Below are positions 34,594-44,493 of a stretch of DNA of 64,000 nt, piece by piece (positions within the stretch are counted from its first letter, which is position 1; each line of letters opens with the position of its first letter). The notes under the pieces are model-generated. The model was not told the DNA's origin. It ran no database searches and was given only the letters and a program-made list of their open reading frames with translations. The stretch is taken from assembly GCF_014193255.1 (NCBI RefSeq), contig NZ_JACHZB010000002.1, positions 868,001 through 932,000 of the forward strand, written 5' to 3'. The DNA is from Rhizobium sp. BK196 (GTDB taxonomy: Bacteria; Pseudomonadota; Alphaproteobacteria; Rhizobiales; Rhizobiaceae). Position numbers and translations under genes: made by a program.

Positions 34594-35397
34594 TCAGCTC
34601 AGATTTTTCAGATAGAGCGAGAGCAATTGCGTCTGCGAGGAGATGCCGAGCTTGCGGTAGACGTTGCGGCGGTGGACCTTCACCGTTCCCGTCGAAATAT
34701 TGAGCTTGAGACCGATCGATTCCGACGAATGGCCCTGTAACACCAGTTCGACGATTGCCGTTTCCCGACCCGTAAGGTTGAGATCGTGCCAGACGGTGTC
34801 AGCGCGTGGCATGACCTCGCTTTTACGGCGGCTTTTACCCCTTGCGGCAAGCTGGGCAACGAAGCGCGGCGCGAGCCCAGCCCAGTAATGTTTCACCATA
34901 CTGGCCACGAGCGGCTCGACCTTTTTCAGCGTCGCGAATTCGGCGGTCGGAAAAACGCCGGTCCTTTCGCGCCGCATCAGCGACAACACGACAGTAATAT
35001 CGCCATCGACGGGCACGAAGAAGCCGATTTCCTCGGCAAGTCCGGTCTGGACGTAATAGGTGCGGTAATATTCGCTGGAGAAGAACCTGTCCGGCGCCAG
35101 TTCGCGCATCCTGAAGACTCCTTCACGACGTTCTCGAGCGGTATGATAGAAGGGGTCGAGCAGATAAGGACCGGCCTGATAGAGTGTGACGAAAACAACG
35201 TGCTCCTCGCGGTCGAAGGTGCTGTAGAGATCGATCGGCCGCTCTTTGCCGCGATAGGCGAAGACGACGACATAGTCGAAGCGCACGAGCGCGGCCATCA
35301 TCTGGCGGAAGGTGTCGCCGAAAGTGACATCGGTCATGGCGGCCTTGCCGACCGTTGCATTGAAGGCGGCAAACAGCGTTTCCAGGTCTATGCTCAT
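34594..35397 (-). CDS. LuxR-family transcriptional regulator
   Basis: A 267-residue regulator with an N-terminal sensor of about 190 residues and a C-terminal LuxR helix-turn-helix (LTGRETAIVELVLQGHSSES, STGTVKVHRRNVYRKLGISS). The sensor does not show the set of residues that define acyl-homoserine-lactone binding, so it is probably not a quorum receptor. It is divergent from the spermidine/putrescine-type ABC operon across about 190 bases and is the obvious candidate to control it. The ligand is unknown. Confidence 0.9.
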   Translation of the reverse strand: MSIDLETLFAAFNATVGKAAMTDVTFGDTFRQMMAALVRFDYVVVFAYRGKERPIDLYSTFDREEHVVFVTLYQAGPYLLDPFYHTARERREGVFRMRELAPDRFFSSEYYRTYYVQTGLAEEIGFFVPVDGDITVVLSLMRRERTGVFPTAEFATLKKVEPLVASMVKHYWAGLAPRFVAQLAARGKSRRKSEVMPRADTVWHDLNLTGRETAIVELVLQGHSSESIGLKLNISTGTVKVHRRNVYRKLGISSQTQLLSLYLKNLS

Positions 35398-35589
35398 CTA
35401 GCCCTTTCCCTCTGCCGTTCCACGCAAATTCGCGCAGACCGGATATACACCTTCCACGAAACGTTATGCGCCTAAATACCTCTCTCGGGGTATATACCGC
35501 GCAGGAAGCTCAGGCTTACTCTTTCCTTAACGACGGTGGCAATAAGGCAGCGACAGACTGCCACTCCGAACCAACCGCAGGGAACAGAC

Positions 35590-36681
35590 GTGGCATCCGC
35601 TTCGACGAACGATATCGAGTTCCGTTCGGTCACGAAAAACTATGGCGCCGTGACCGCCGTGACGGACATCAACCTGACTGTACCGGAGGGAGCGTTCCTG
35701 GCGCTGCTCGGACCTTCCGGCTGCGGCAAGACGACCTGCCTGCGCATGATCGGCGGCTTCGAACAGCCGAGCGAAGGCACCGTGCTGATCGACGGGCGCG
35801 AGATGAACGGAGTTCCGGCCTATTGCCGCCCGGTCAACATGGTCTTCCAGCACTACGCGCTGTTCCCGCACTTCAACGTCGAGCAGAACGTCGCCTATGG
35901 GCTTAAGCAGATGCGACCGAAGATCGCGGCAAAGGAGATCGACCGGCGCGTCGCCGAGGCGCTCGAAATGGTCCGGCTCGGCGGTTTTGCCAAGCGGCGC
36001 ATCCATGAAATGTCGGGTGGGCAACAACAACGTGTGGCGCTTGCCCGCGCCATCGTCAACCGCCCTTCGGTATTGCTGCTCGACGAACCTCTGGCGGCAC
36101 TCGACAAGAAGCTGCGGTCGGCCATGCAGATCGAGCTGCAGACCCTGCAGCGCGAACTCGGCATCACTTTCGTCCTCGTCACCCACGACCAGGAAGAGGC
36201 GCTTTCGATGGCCGACGTCGTCTGCGTCATGAGTGCCGGGCGCATCCGTCAGCTCGGCAGCCCGCAGGAAGTTTACGACCGCCCTGCAGATCTTTTCGTC
36301 GCCGATTTTGTTGGCAAGACGAACCGTATCGCTGCGGCAATGGAAGCCGATGGTACGACGCTCAGGCTGGCGGATGGCTCAGCAATCGCCTCCGGCAAGC
36401 AGCTCGCGTCGGGCGAAGTCATCGCTGCTTTGCGCCCCGAGGCAATCCATCTGACGCGCAAAGCTGCGCCATCAGGCACGTCGTTCAAGGGAACCGTGAC
36501 GCATCGCATCTTCCTCGGCTCGTCCGCGGAATATGCCGTCAACGTACCCGGGCTCGGCGATTTCCTGATCACGGTGGACCGCCGCAGCATGAACGAGAGT
36601 GATCTCGTGGAGCCAGGCGAGGAAGTTTTCCTCGGTTTCGACCCTGCCGCCATCCATGTCTTTCCAGCATCGAATGCATAA
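35590..36681 (+). CDS. ABC transporter ATPase, spermidine/putrescine (PotA) class
   Basis: A 363-residue importer ATPase from the GTG at 35590, with AGGGAA upstream; a GTG at 35536 would add 18 residues. Walker A GPSGCGKT is at 41-48, the signature [15 protein letters not shown] and Walker [12 protein letters not shown] follow, and the C-terminal third is a TOBE regulatory domain. It energises the permease pair at 37949 and 38815, with the binding protein between. The class imports polyamines and related cations or opine-like compounds; the true ligand is not defined. Confidence 0.93.
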   Translation: MASASTNDIEFRSVTKNYGAVTAVTDINLTVPEGAFLALLGPSGCGKTTCLRMIGGFEQPSEGTVLIDGREMNGVPAYCRPVNMVFQHYALFPHFNVEQNVAYGLKQMRPKIAAKEIDRRVAEALEMVRLGGFAKRRIHEMSGGQQQRVALARAIVNRPSVLLLDEPLAALDKKLRSAMQIELQTLQRELGITFVLVTHDQEEALSMADVVCVMSAGRIRQLGSPQEVYDRPADLFVADFVGKTNRIAAAMEADGTTLRLADGSAIASGKQLASGEVIAALRPEAIHLTRKAAPSGTSFKGTVTHRIFLGSSAEYAVNVPGLGDFLITVDRRSMNESDLVEPGEEVFLGFDPAAIHVFPASNA

Positions 36682-36703
36682 ACCAAAACAAGGGAACAGC
36701 ATC

Positions 36704-37867
36704 ATGAGCAAGGATTATAAGGACAATCTGCCCATTTCCGCCGAAGGGTTCATGGACGAATTCATGCGCCTGAAGCGCGGTTCCGTCAGCCGCCGTCACT
36801 TCCTCGGGGTCACCGGCCTCGGTCTTGCGACCGCCGTACTGTCGCGCTTCCCGGGCGCACTGTCGACGCCTGCCTATGCGGCCGAAGATCTGGGCACGCA
36901 GATGTCGATCGCCACATGGCCGAACTATCACGACCCGGCAACCTTCGAGAATTTCAAGGCAGCAACCGGCGTTGCCGTCGAGGTCAACGTCTTCAGTTCG
37001 AACGAGGAAATGCTCGCAAAGCTACAGGCCGGCGCTTCCGGCTGGTCGCTCTTCGTGCCGACCAACTATACGATTTCGACACATCACAAACTCGGCCTGA
37101 TCGACGAGCTCGACCTGTCGAAGATCCCGAATTTCAGCCAGGCAACCGAAAGCCCGCGCTTCACCAAGGAAGGCCAGATCGACGGCAAGACCTATGCCGT
37201 GCCGAAGAACTGGGGCACGACCGGGTTCTCTGTCAACACGTCCAAGATCAAGACCAAGCTTTCCAGCTGGAAGGACTTCTTCGAGATCGCCCAGACCGAA
37301 GCCGATGGCCGCGCCATGGTGCATGACTATCAGCTGACGACAATCGGCAGCGCGCTTGTCTCGCTCGGCTACGACTTCAATTCGATCAAGGCCGACGAAC
37401 TTGCCAAGGCAGAAGAACTGCTGATCAAGGTCAAGCCGCATCTCTTCGCCATCAACTCCGACTACCAGCCGTCGATGCGTTCGACTGATGCATGGCTCAC
37501 CATGTGCTGGACCAATGACGGGGCGCAGCTCAACCGCGACATGCCGGAACTTGCCTATATCCTCGGCACCGACGGCGGTGAAATCTGGACCGACTATTAT
37601 GCGATTCCGAAGGATGCGCCCAACAAGGCCGCGGGTTACGCACTGCTCAACTATCTGATGGACCCGCAGAATGCGGTAAAGGAGCACATCGCCAACGGCG
37701 CGCCGACCACCGACAGCCGCGTCATCGCGCTGCTGCCCAAGGAGGTCACATCGAACAAGATCGTCTATCCGGACGAAGCAGCGCTCACGCCACTGGAATT
37801 CGGCGCCGCCGTGACACTCACCGATCCGGGTCGCGCGGAACTGATGGCGCGCTTCAAGTCGGCGTAA
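36704..37867 (+). CDS. extracellular solute-binding protein, PotD/PotF class, Tat signal
   Basis: A 387-residue periplasmic binding protein. The N-terminus has a twin-arginine motif (SRRHFLG, arginines 30-31) in front of a hydrophobic stretch and a likely cleavage after AYA near 59, so it is probably exported folded by Tat. The mature part shows IATWPNYHDPATFENF, NVFSSNEEMLAKLQAG, VPKNWGTTGF and DAWLTMCWTND, all typical of the polyamine-binding family. The ATG at 36704 follows AGGGAACAGC. It delivers substrate to the two permeases downstream. Confidence 0.93.
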   Translation: MSKDYKDNLPISAEGFMDEFMRLKRGSVSRRHFLGVTGLGLATAVLSRFPGALSTPAYAAEDLGTQMSIATWPNYHDPATFENFKAATGVAVEVNVFSSNEEMLAKLQAGASGWSLFVPTNYTISTHHKLGLIDELDLSKIPNFSQATESPRFTKEGQIDGKTYAVPKNWGTTGFSVNTSKIKTKLSSWKDFFEIAQTEADGRAMVHDYQLTTIGSALVSLGYDFNSIKADELAKAEELLIKVKPHLFAINSDYQPSMRSTDAWLTMCWTNDGAQLNRDMPELAYILGTDGGEIWTDYYAIPKDAPNKAAGYALLNYLMDPQNAVKEHIANGAPTTDSRVIALLPKEVTSNKIVYPDEAALTPLEFGAAVTLTDPGRAELMARFKSA

Positions 37868-37948
37868 GTCTATCCTGCATCCCGGTTTCCCTAGCCCGCA
37901 GCGTGGAAGCCGGTTCAGCTTCGTGATCCGGTGGATGAAGACCAAGCC

Positions 37949-38815
37949 ATGCCCCTGCCCCACGCCACCAAACGGCGCCTGATCACCGCGGCCCTCGTTG
38001 GCCCGGCCAGTGTCTGGCTGTTCGTCTTTTTGGTGCTGCCCTTCATCGCCATCATCGTCTTCGCCTTCGGCGAACGGGCGCCGGAAGGCGGCTATCAGGC
38101 GGCTTTCACCTTCGAACAGTTCGCCAATCTCGGCGCGCGCTCGGCCGCCTTCGTCAATACGCTCATCCTGGCGCCGATTGGGGCGGCTGCCTGCCTCATC
38201 GTCGCCTATCCGGTCGCCTATTACCTCGCAGTCAAGGCAAGCCCGCAGCGCCGGCTCCTTCTGGTCTCTCTTGTCGTCGTGCCCTTCTGGACCAGTCTGC
38301 TGGTGCGCACCTATGCCTGGATGTACCTTCTCGGCGCGCGCGGCATTCCGCACCTGCTCGAATTTGTCGGCATCGAAAATGTCAGGCTGATCAATACGCC
38401 CGGCGCCGTGCTGCTCGGCATCGTCTACGGTTACCTGCCGCTGATGATCATGCCGATCTATGTCAGCCTGGAAAAGCTGGATCGCCGGCTGCTCGAAGCC
38501 TCGGCCGACCTTGGCGCCAGACCATTCTCCACTTTTTTTGGCATCACCCTGCCCCTGTCGCTGCCGGGCGTGATGACCGGCGTTGCGCTGGTAACCATCC
38601 TGCTCCTCGGTGAATATCTGATCCCGCAGCTTCTCGGCGGCGGCAAAGTCTTCTTCATCGGCAATGCACTTGTCGATCTCTTCCTGCAGTCGCGCAACTG
38701 GCCTTTCGGATCGGCGATTGCCGTCACACTGGTTGCCGTCGTTGTCATCGTGCTGCTTGTCGCCATGCGCATTGCCTGGCGCATTGCCGGTACCCGGCAG
38801 GTGGATCTCATCTGA
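37949..38815 (+). CDS. ABC transporter permease, PotB class
   Basis: A 288-residue inner-membrane permease with about six helices. RLLEASADLGARPFSTFFGI is the EAA-type loop that contacts the ATPase. I use the ATG at 37949; a GTG at 37931 is a possible alternative. It overlaps the next permease by one base. Together they form the channel of the polyamine-class importer. Confidence 0.92.
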   Translation: MPLPHATKRRLITAALVGPASVWLFVFLVLPFIAIIVFAFGERAPEGGYQAAFTFEQFANLGARSAAFVNTLILAPIGAAACLIVAYPVAYYLAVKASPQRRLLLVSLVVVPFWTSLLVRTYAWMYLLGARGIPHLLEFVGIENVRLINTPGAVLLGIVYGYLPLMIMPIYVSLEKLDRRLLEASADLGARPFSTFFGITLPLSLPGVMTGVALVTILLLGEYLIPQLLGGGKVFFIGNALVDLFLQSRNWPFGSAIAVTLVAVVVIVLLVAMRIAWRIAGTRQVDLI

Positions 38816-39627
38816 TGCGCGCGCTCGTCACTTTCGTCTATCTGTTTCTCTACACGCCGATCGCGCTCGTCGTGCTGTTCTCCTTCAACGCGGGCCGCAA
38901 TGCCAGCGAGTTCACTGGCTTCTCGACGCAATGGTATGGCCGGGCGCTGTCGAATACGTTCCTGATGGAAGCGTTGCGCAACAGCCTGATCATCGCGGTC
39001 ACCAGTGCCGCGCTGGCAGCGATCTTCGGAACCATGGCTGCCATCGGCATGGAGCGGCTAGGCGCCCGGACGCGCGCCGTCTTCGACGGGCTCTTTGCAG
39101 CGGCGATCGTCGTGCCCGGTGTTGTCATTGGCATTGCAACACTCGTTGCCCTCGTCGAGGTCTTCGGCTTCATCAACCCCGTCATCGCCGCCCTTTGGCC
39201 GGGCGACCAGCCGCCGAAGCTCGCGCTCGGTTACGGCTCGATCATTGCCGCGCACGGTCTCTTCACCATGGCACTGGTGACGATGATCGTGAAAGCCCGC
39301 ATCGCGAGCCTCGGACGTGATATCGTCGAGGCCTCCAGCGATCTCTACGCGACGCCATTCACAACATTCCGGCAGATCGTGCTGCCGCAGATCATGCCGT
39401 CGATCCTGGCGGGCTTCTTGCTGGCTTTCACCTTCTCGTTTGATGATTTCATCATCGCCTTCTTCGTGGCCGGCTCGAATACGACGCTGCCGATCTATGT
39501 CTTCGCCTCCATTCGCCGCGGCGTGACGCCTGAAATCAATGCGATCGCGACTATGGTGCTCGTCGCCTCGCTTGCCCTCATTCTCATCGCGCGTTTCCTG
39601 ATGCGTGAAAAGACAACGACAAACTGA
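38815..39627 (+). CDS. ABC transporter permease, PotC class
   Basis: A 270-residue permease with about six helices. The ATPase-contact loop is IVEASSDLYATPFTTFRQIV, and FTFSFDDFIIAFFVAGSNTT is a conserved PotC stretch. It shares the stop/start overlap with PotB. An SDR gene follows on the same strand after about 13 bases, so that enzyme may act on the imported compound. Confidence 0.92.
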   Translation: MRALVTFVYLFLYTPIALVVLFSFNAGRNASEFTGFSTQWYGRALSNTFLMEALRNSLIIAVTSAALAAIFGTMAAIGMERLGARTRAVFDGLFAAAIVVPGVVIGIATLVALVEVFGFINPVIAALWPGDQPPKLALGYGSIIAAHGLFTMALVTMIVKARIASLGRDIVEASSDLYATPFTTFRQIVLPQIMPSILAGFLLAFTFSFDDFIIAFFVAGSNTTLPIYVFASIRRGVTPEINAIATMVLVASLALILIARFLMREKTTTN

Positions 39628-39640
39628 CCGGGGAAATGCC

Positions 39641-40402
39641 ATGATACTGAAAGATCGCGTTGCAATCGTCACGGGCGCAGGCTCGGGCATCGGTCGCGCC
39701 GGCGCGCAGATCATGGCGCGCGAGGGCGCCCATGTCGTCGTTGCGGATATCAACTTCACGAATGCCGAAGAGACCGTGAGCCTGATCGCCGAGGCAGGCG
39801 GTAGCGCCGAAAGCCTGGTGGTCGATGTGACCGACGACAGCGGGCTTGAAGCCGGCATTGTCGCTGTTGCCGCACGCCACGGCCGGATCGACATTCTGCA
39901 CAATCACGCGGGCGCACAGGTGGCGGGTGATCTGGAACAGGTTGCGATCGAAGGCTTCGACAAGTCCTGGAGCCTGAACGTGCGGGCACATTTTATGGCG
40001 GCGCGTTTCGTCATGCCGATCATGAAGAAAGCCGGCAAAGGCGTGATCCTGAACACATCCTCATCATCAGGTGTGCTCTACGACCGCGAGATGATCGCCT
40101 ATACGACGACCAAACATGCTGTCATCGCCATGACCCGGCAGATGGCCGGTGACTATGCAAAATTCGGCATTCGCGTGAATGCGCTCTGCCCCGGATGGGT
40201 CGACACGCCGTTCAATGAGCCGTTCATCGCGCAGATGGGTGGGCGCGGCAAGATTGAAAGCTATATCGCTGAAAAGGTGCCGCTCGGCCGCTGGGCTGAT
40301 GTTTCGGAAATCGCCGAACCGATCCTGTTCCTGGTATCGGACCGCTCCTCCTATATGACGGGCCAGATCCTCGTCGTCGATGGCGGCGAGACAATCGTCT
40401 GA
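39641..40402 (+). CDS. short-chain dehydrogenase/reductase with altered NNAG motif
   Basis: A 253-residue classical SDR. The cofactor loop is TGAGSGIG and the catalytic YTTTK lies after NTSSSSG. The usual NNAG reads HNHAG here. The ATG at 39641 follows GGGGAAA; a GTG at 39605 would overlap the permease gene. It lies immediately downstream of the polyamine-class permeases and convergent with the dehydrogenase at 40407, so it probably oxidises or reduces the imported compound. It is closest in style to the 3-oxoacyl/gluconate-dehydrogenase group; the substrate is unknown. Confidence 0.9.
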   Translation: MILKDRVAIVTGAGSGIGRAGAQIMAREGAHVVVADINFTNAEETVSLIAEAGGSAESLVVDVTDDSGLEAGIVAVAARHGRIDILHNHAGAQVAGDLEQVAIEGFDKSWSLNVRAHFMAARFVMPIMKKAGKGVILNTSSSSGVLYDREMIAYTTTKHAVIAMTRQMAGDYAKFGIRVNALCPGWVDTPFNEPFIAQMGGRGKIESYIAEKVPLGRWADVSEIAEPILFLVSDRSSYMTGQILVVDGGETIV

Positions 40403-40406
40403 CCGA

Positions 40407-41441
40407 CTAGAAGGTGAGCTGTACCTTGCAAGCCAGCGAACGATCGCCGGCAATGATAAAGGCTGAAACGGCATCGTCGAGCGGCAGGCTGTGGCTGATG
40501 ATCGGCCGCACATCGATCCTCCGACGTGAAATCAGGTCGACGGCCGTCGCGAATTCCTCGTGAAACCGCTGTGTTCCGTGGATATGCAACTCCTTGCCGA
40601 CGATGGCGTTGAGGGGAAGAGGCACATCCCCGGTAACGCCGACCTGAACGATGGTGCCGCGAGGCCTGATCGCCGCAATGGCGCTATGAATGGCCGGGGC
40701 GGCAGCAGAACATTCGAAGACAAGATCGAAATAGCCTTTTCCCGCCTGGAATTCGGCAAGTGAGGCTGCATCCTGCACCACATTGATCGTGCGATTGGCG
40801 CCCATGGCTTTCGCCCGCGCGAGCGCCGCATCGGCAAGATCAGTGACGACGATTTCGCTGGCTTCATAATGACTGACAACGGCAACCATCAGGGAACCGA
40901 TCGGTCCGGCGCCTGTCACCAGGACCTTTTTGCCGGCAATGCCCGGCGCACGCGATGCGGCGTGCAGGCAAACGGAGAGGGGCTCGCTGCAGGCCGCTTC
41001 AGCAGGCGTTGTCGAGGTTCCGACTTCGACGCATTGTCTGGCCGGCACCACCAGCCATTCCCGGAACATGCCCTGCTCATGCGGCAGGCGCATTGCGCTG
41101 CCCATGAAGCGCATTTTCAGGCAGTGGATCGGCATTCCGATGCTGCAATATTCGCAAGCACCGCACGGCTGGCTTGGATTGACCGCCACCAGCGTGCCTG
41201 GCTCCAAGCTCACCCCCTCGCCTGCCAGTTCGACCGTTCCGGCGGCCTCGTGACCTGGTATCATCGGCTCGCGGACCCGAACCGGTCCGAAGCCGCCGTC
41301 CTGGTAATAATGCAGGTCGGAGCCGCAGATCCCTGCGGCCGCCATCTTCAAAAGCACCTCGCCCGGAGCGGGAGCTGTAACCGGAGCAGTCTCGATCCTG
41401 AGATCCCCCTTCGCATAAAGCCTTGCCAGCCGGGTCTGCAT
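40407..41441 (-). CDS. zinc-dependent alcohol dehydrogenase, L-idonate 5-dehydrogenase type
   Basis: A 344-residue medium-chain dehydrogenase. Catalytic zinc ligands are C39 (GICGSDLH) and H64-E65 (PGHEAAG); the structural zinc cysteines are C95, C98, C101 and C109. The NAD-binding motif is VTGAGPIGSL. The length and GGFGPVRVREPMIPGHEAAG resemble the IdnD group, which oxidises L-idonate to 5-keto-gluconate, but sorbitol-type dehydrogenases are close. It is the last gene of the TRAP operon on the minus strand, and so probably handles the imported sugar acid or polyol. Confidence 0.88.
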   Translation of the reverse strand: MQTRLARLYAKGDLRIETAPVTAPAPGEVLLKMAAAGICGSDLHYYQDGGFGPVRVREPMIPGHEAAGTVELAGEGVSLEPGTLVAVNPSQPCGACEYCSIGMPIHCLKMRFMGSAMRLPHEQGMFREWLVVPARQCVEVGTSTTPAEAACSEPLSVCLHAASRAPGIAGKKVLVTGAGPIGSLMVAVVSHYEASEIVVTDLADAALARAKAMGANRTINVVQDAASLAEFQAGKGYFDLVFECSAAAPAIHSAIAAIRPRGTIVQVGVTGDVPLPLNAIVGKELHIHGTQRFHEEFATAVDLISRRRIDVRPIISHSLPLDDAVSAFIIAGDRSLACKVQLTF

Positions 41442-41450
41442 CGCAACCTC

Positions 41451-42857
41451 CTACTTCAGGAGCCCGAGCTGCTGTGGCAGCCAAAGCGATACGGACGGAA
41501 CGAAGGTGATCAGGATCAGGGCGATGAAGAGCGGCGCCAGCCAGGGCAGGATCGCCATCGTCGTGCGCTCCACGGATAGTTTCGCCACCCGCGACAGTAC
41601 AAAAAGCACCATGCCGAGCGGAGGGTGAAGCAGGCCAATCATCAGATTCAGGGTCATGATGAGGCCGAACTGCACCGGATCGATGCCGAACTTCGCAACG
41701 ATCGGCAGAAGGATCGGCACGAGGATGGTGATGGCCGCGATTGTATCGAGAAAGCAGCCGACGAAGAGCATCAGCAGATTCACCAGGATCAGGAAAATCC
41801 ACTTATTGTCAGTGATGGATAGGATCGCATCGGACAGAAGCTGCGCGGCCTGACTGACGGTCAGCAGCCATGCGAAGACCGAGGCGGCAGTGACGATGAA
41901 GAGAACCGAAGCCGTCGTCTCGATCGTGTCGAAGCTTGCCTTGGCGAGCGTCGAAAGCGTCATCGTTCGGTAGCGCACAAGGCCGAGGAATAGGGACCAG
42001 AGGACAGCGGCGACGGCCGCCTCCGTCGGCGTGAACCAGCCCATGGTCATGCCGCCGATCAGGATGACCGGCGTCATCAGCGCCATGACGGCGGAAAAAC
42101 GGAAATACCAATCGAGCACCAGAAGCACGGCAAGGGCAATACCCGCCGCAGCGTTCATCGATACGCCGGATCGCGTCATCAGGTAAATCGTCAACGGTAC
42201 GAGTAGGACGACGATAATCTCCATTCCGGCCGAAAGTAACTGTTTGACGTCGAACGGCGCATCGGAACCCCAGCGCTTCACATAAGCAAAGGCGGCGACT
42301 GTGATCATCATCAGCAACGTCATGACGATGCCGGGCAAAATGCCAGCCATGAAAAGAGCGCCGATCGAGACATTCGCCATCATGCCGTAGATCACGAAGG
42401 GCAAGGACGGCGGGAAGATCGGGCCAAGCGTCGCGGATGCCGCCGTCACCCCAACCGCAGCCTCGACCGGGTAGCCGTGATCCTTCATCGCCTTGATCTC
42501 GATCGTGCCGATGCCGGCTGCATCGGCAAGCGCCGTACCCGACATGCCGGAGAAGATGACGGAGCCAATGATGTTGACCTGCGCGAGACCACCTTTCATC
42601 CAGCCGACGAGCGCGACGGCGAAGGAATAGATGCGGCCGGTCACTCCGGCAGAATTCATCAGATTGCCGGCAAGGATGAAGAAAGGAACAGCGAGTAGCG
42701 GGAAGCTTTCGACACCCGCGATCATGCGCTGGGCGACGATGATGTCAGGGGCAATGCCATAGAGGACAATGTAGAGAACCGATGCGACGGCCATCGAGAT
42801 TGCGACGGGCACGCCGATCAGCATCAGCAGCAGAAATGAACCAAGCAAGAGCAGCAT
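41451..42857 (-). CDS. TRAP transporter large permease (DctM)
   Basis: A 468-residue polytopic protein (about 12-13 helices), slightly longer than the common 425-440. Family stretches are SFPLLAVPFFILAGNLMNSA, GMSGTALADAAGIGTIEIKAM, TAASATLGPIFPPSLPFVIYG and FDPVQFG-like GIDPVQFGLIMTLNLMIGL. It uses an ion gradient to drive uptake. The operon order downstream to upstream is dehydrogenase, DctM, DctQ, DctP, and a FadR-family regulator. Confidence 0.95.
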   Translation of the reverse strand: MLLLLGSFLLLMLIGVPVAISMAVASVLYIVLYGIAPDIIVAQRMIAGVESFPLLAVPFFILAGNLMNSAGVTGRIYSFAVALVGWMKGGLAQVNIIGSVIFSGMSGTALADAAGIGTIEIKAMKDHGYPVEAAVGVTAASATLGPIFPPSLPFVIYGMMANVSIGALFMAGILPGIVMTLLMMITVAAFAYVKRWGSDAPFDVKQLLSAGMEIIVVLLVPLTIYLMTRSGVSMNAAAGIALAVLLVLDWYFRFSAVMALMTPVILIGGMTMGWFTPTEAAVAAVLWSLFLGLVRYRTMTLSTLAKASFDTIETTASVLFIVTAASVFAWLLTVSQAAQLLSDAILSITDNKWIFLILVNLLMLFVGCFLDTIAAITILVPILLPIVAKFGIDPVQFGLIMTLNLMIGLLHPPLGMVLFVLSRVAKLSVERTTMAILPWLAPLFIALILITFVPSVSLWLPQQLGLLK

Positions 42858-42861
42858 CAGG

Positions 42862-43434
42862 TCATCCTTCGACGGCGTGGAATTCTTCGGGGCGCTCCAG
42901 AACGGAATAGCCGCGGCGCATATTGGCGATGAAGACGATCACCGCGCGGATCAGCATCAGCACGAAGGCCGCAAGCACGCTGTAGAACACGATGTTGCGT
43001 GGCAGATCGACGGTGACCATCTGCTCGTCGGCAACGATCTGAACATAACGCCACATCAGATAGCAACCATAGGCAAAGAAGCCGATGCGGACGATATCGA
43101 CGAAGGTCGCGAGAAGGCGCGCAAGGCCTGCCGGCATGTAATGGTAGAAGACGTCCACCTGGATGTGGCGCGATGTGCGCACGCACATGACGGCGCCAAG
43201 AAAAACGACGCCGATCAGGCAGTTGACGGCGATCTCTTCGGTCCAGGCATAGCTATTGTTTAGAACATAGCGGGTGAAGAACTGCAGGAAGACGCAACCG
43301 GCCATCAACCAGAAGACGATCAGCGTTATCCAGTCCTCGATGGCGTAATCCGAGACATTGGCGGTGGGCGCATGCCCTTCGAACTCGTGGCCGATTTCCT
43401 CGGCAGTGATTGGAGTATGCGTTTCTTGCGACAT
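42862..43434 (-). CDS. TRAP transporter small permease (DctQ)
   Basis: A 190-residue protein with four hydrophobic segments and a polar N-terminus of about 30 residues. NSYAWTEEIAVNCLIGVVFLGA is close to the conserved DctQ stretch W-x-E-E, and SRHIQVDVFYHYMP follows. It ends four bases before the DctM start. It forms the membrane complex with DctM. Confidence 0.93.
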   Translation of the reverse strand: MSQETHTPITAEEIGHEFEGHAPTANVSDYAIEDWITLIVFWLMAGCVFLQFFTRYVLNNSYAWTEEIAVNCLIGVVFLGAVMCVRTSRHIQVDVFYHYMPAGLARLLATFVDIVRIGFFAYGCYLMWRYVQIVADEQMVTVDLPRNIVFYSVLAAFVLMLIRAVIVFIANMRRGYSVLERPEEFHAVEG

Positions 43435-43495
43435 GATCGGCCTTGTTCCGGTTGCGGAAGAAGGACGCGCAGCGTTCCCGCGCGCCCTTGGGCTT

Positions 43496-44470
43496 TTATT
43501 GGATGGCGCGGATCGCTTCCCAATCTGCTTTATCGTAGCCGAAGTCCTCGAACTTGACCTTTTCCATCACCGCCTTTTCGAAATCGGCCTTGTCGACTTC
43601 AGTGACGCTCAGGCCCTTCTCCTTGAAGGTGGCGATCAGGCCATTTTCCTTGCCCTCAATGGTTTTGGTCGTGCGCTCAGCGGCTTCCTGCATGACGTCG
43701 CCGAAGATCTTCTTGTCTTCATCGGAAAGGCTGGCCCAGAGCGTCTTCGAGATCACCGTATTCAGGTGATCGACGATGTGACCGGTCAGGCTGATGTTCT
43801 TCTGGACTTCGTAGAACTTCTTGGCCTCGATCGTCGTCAGCGGGTTTTCCTGAGCTTCGACCGTGCCGTTCTGGAGCGCCAGATAGACTTCCGCAAAGGC
43901 GATCGGCGTGGTGTTGGCGCCGCAGGCCCGCGGCATGGCTAGATAGGCAGGAACATCAGGCACCCGGATCTTCAGGCCTTGCATATCGGCGCATTTGGCA
44001 ATCGGCTTGTTGGACGTTGTGTGGCGCGTCCCGTAATAGCTGACGGCGGCGATATGGTTGCCGGTCTTGTCCTCATAGCCCTTGGCGAGGCGCTTGAAGA
44101 CGTCGCTCTTCGTGTAGGCGATCAGGTGTTCAGGATTGCGGAAAATATAAGGGAAGTAGGTCACGCCGATCGGCTTGTAGTCGCGGGCAGCAAAGCTCGA
44201 ACCGGAGATGATGATGTCGACCGTCCCGAGTTTCAGGCCCTGATTGATATCGGCTTCCTTGCCGAGCTGCGAAGCCGGATAGACCTCGATCTTGTAGCGG
44301 CCGTTGGTGCGCTTGTTGATCTCTTCGGCGGCCCAGACGGAATCCGTATGGAACGGTTCCGAGGTCTCGTAGACATGCGCCCATTTCAGCGCGGTCTGAG
44401 CATGGGCGATTGCCGTCGTCGCCATGATTGCGGCGGCGGTGCAGAGTATCGTCGTCAGTTTCAGCTTCAT
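43496..44470 (-). CDS. TRAP transporter substrate-binding protein (DctP)
   Basis: A 324-residue periplasmic protein with a standard Sec signal (MKLKLTTILCTAAAIMATTA, cleavage after AHA). LKWAHVYETSEPFHTDSV, MQGLKIRVPDVPAYL and ALQNGTVEAQENPLTTIE are characteristic of DctP proteins; the arginine in KIRVP usually holds a ligand carboxylate. This favours a sugar acid or other organic acid as substrate, which agrees with an idonate-type dehydrogenase in the operon. Confidence 0.94.
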   Translation of the reverse strand: MKLKLTTILCTAAAIMATTAIAHAQTALKWAHVYETSEPFHTDSVWAAEEINKRTNGRYKIEVYPASQLGKEADINQGLKLGTVDIIISGSSFAARDYKPIGVTYFPYIFRNPEHLIAYTKSDVFKRLAKGYEDKTGNHIAAVSYYGTRHTTSNKPIAKCADMQGLKIRVPDVPAYLAMPRACGANTTPIAFAEVYLALQNGTVEAQENPLTTIEAKKFYEVQKNISLTGHIVDHLNTVISKTLWASLSDEDKKIFGDVMQEAAERTTKTIEGKENGLIATFKEKGLSVTEVDKADFEKAVMEKVKFEDFGYDKADWEAIRAIQ

Positions 44471-44493
44471 CGCTCTCTCCTCCTGAGATTTCG

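Noticed and set aside
34594..35397. Acyl-homoserine-lactone receptor
   Set aside because: The sensor lacks the residue pattern of the autoinducer-binding domain and no synthase gene is nearby.
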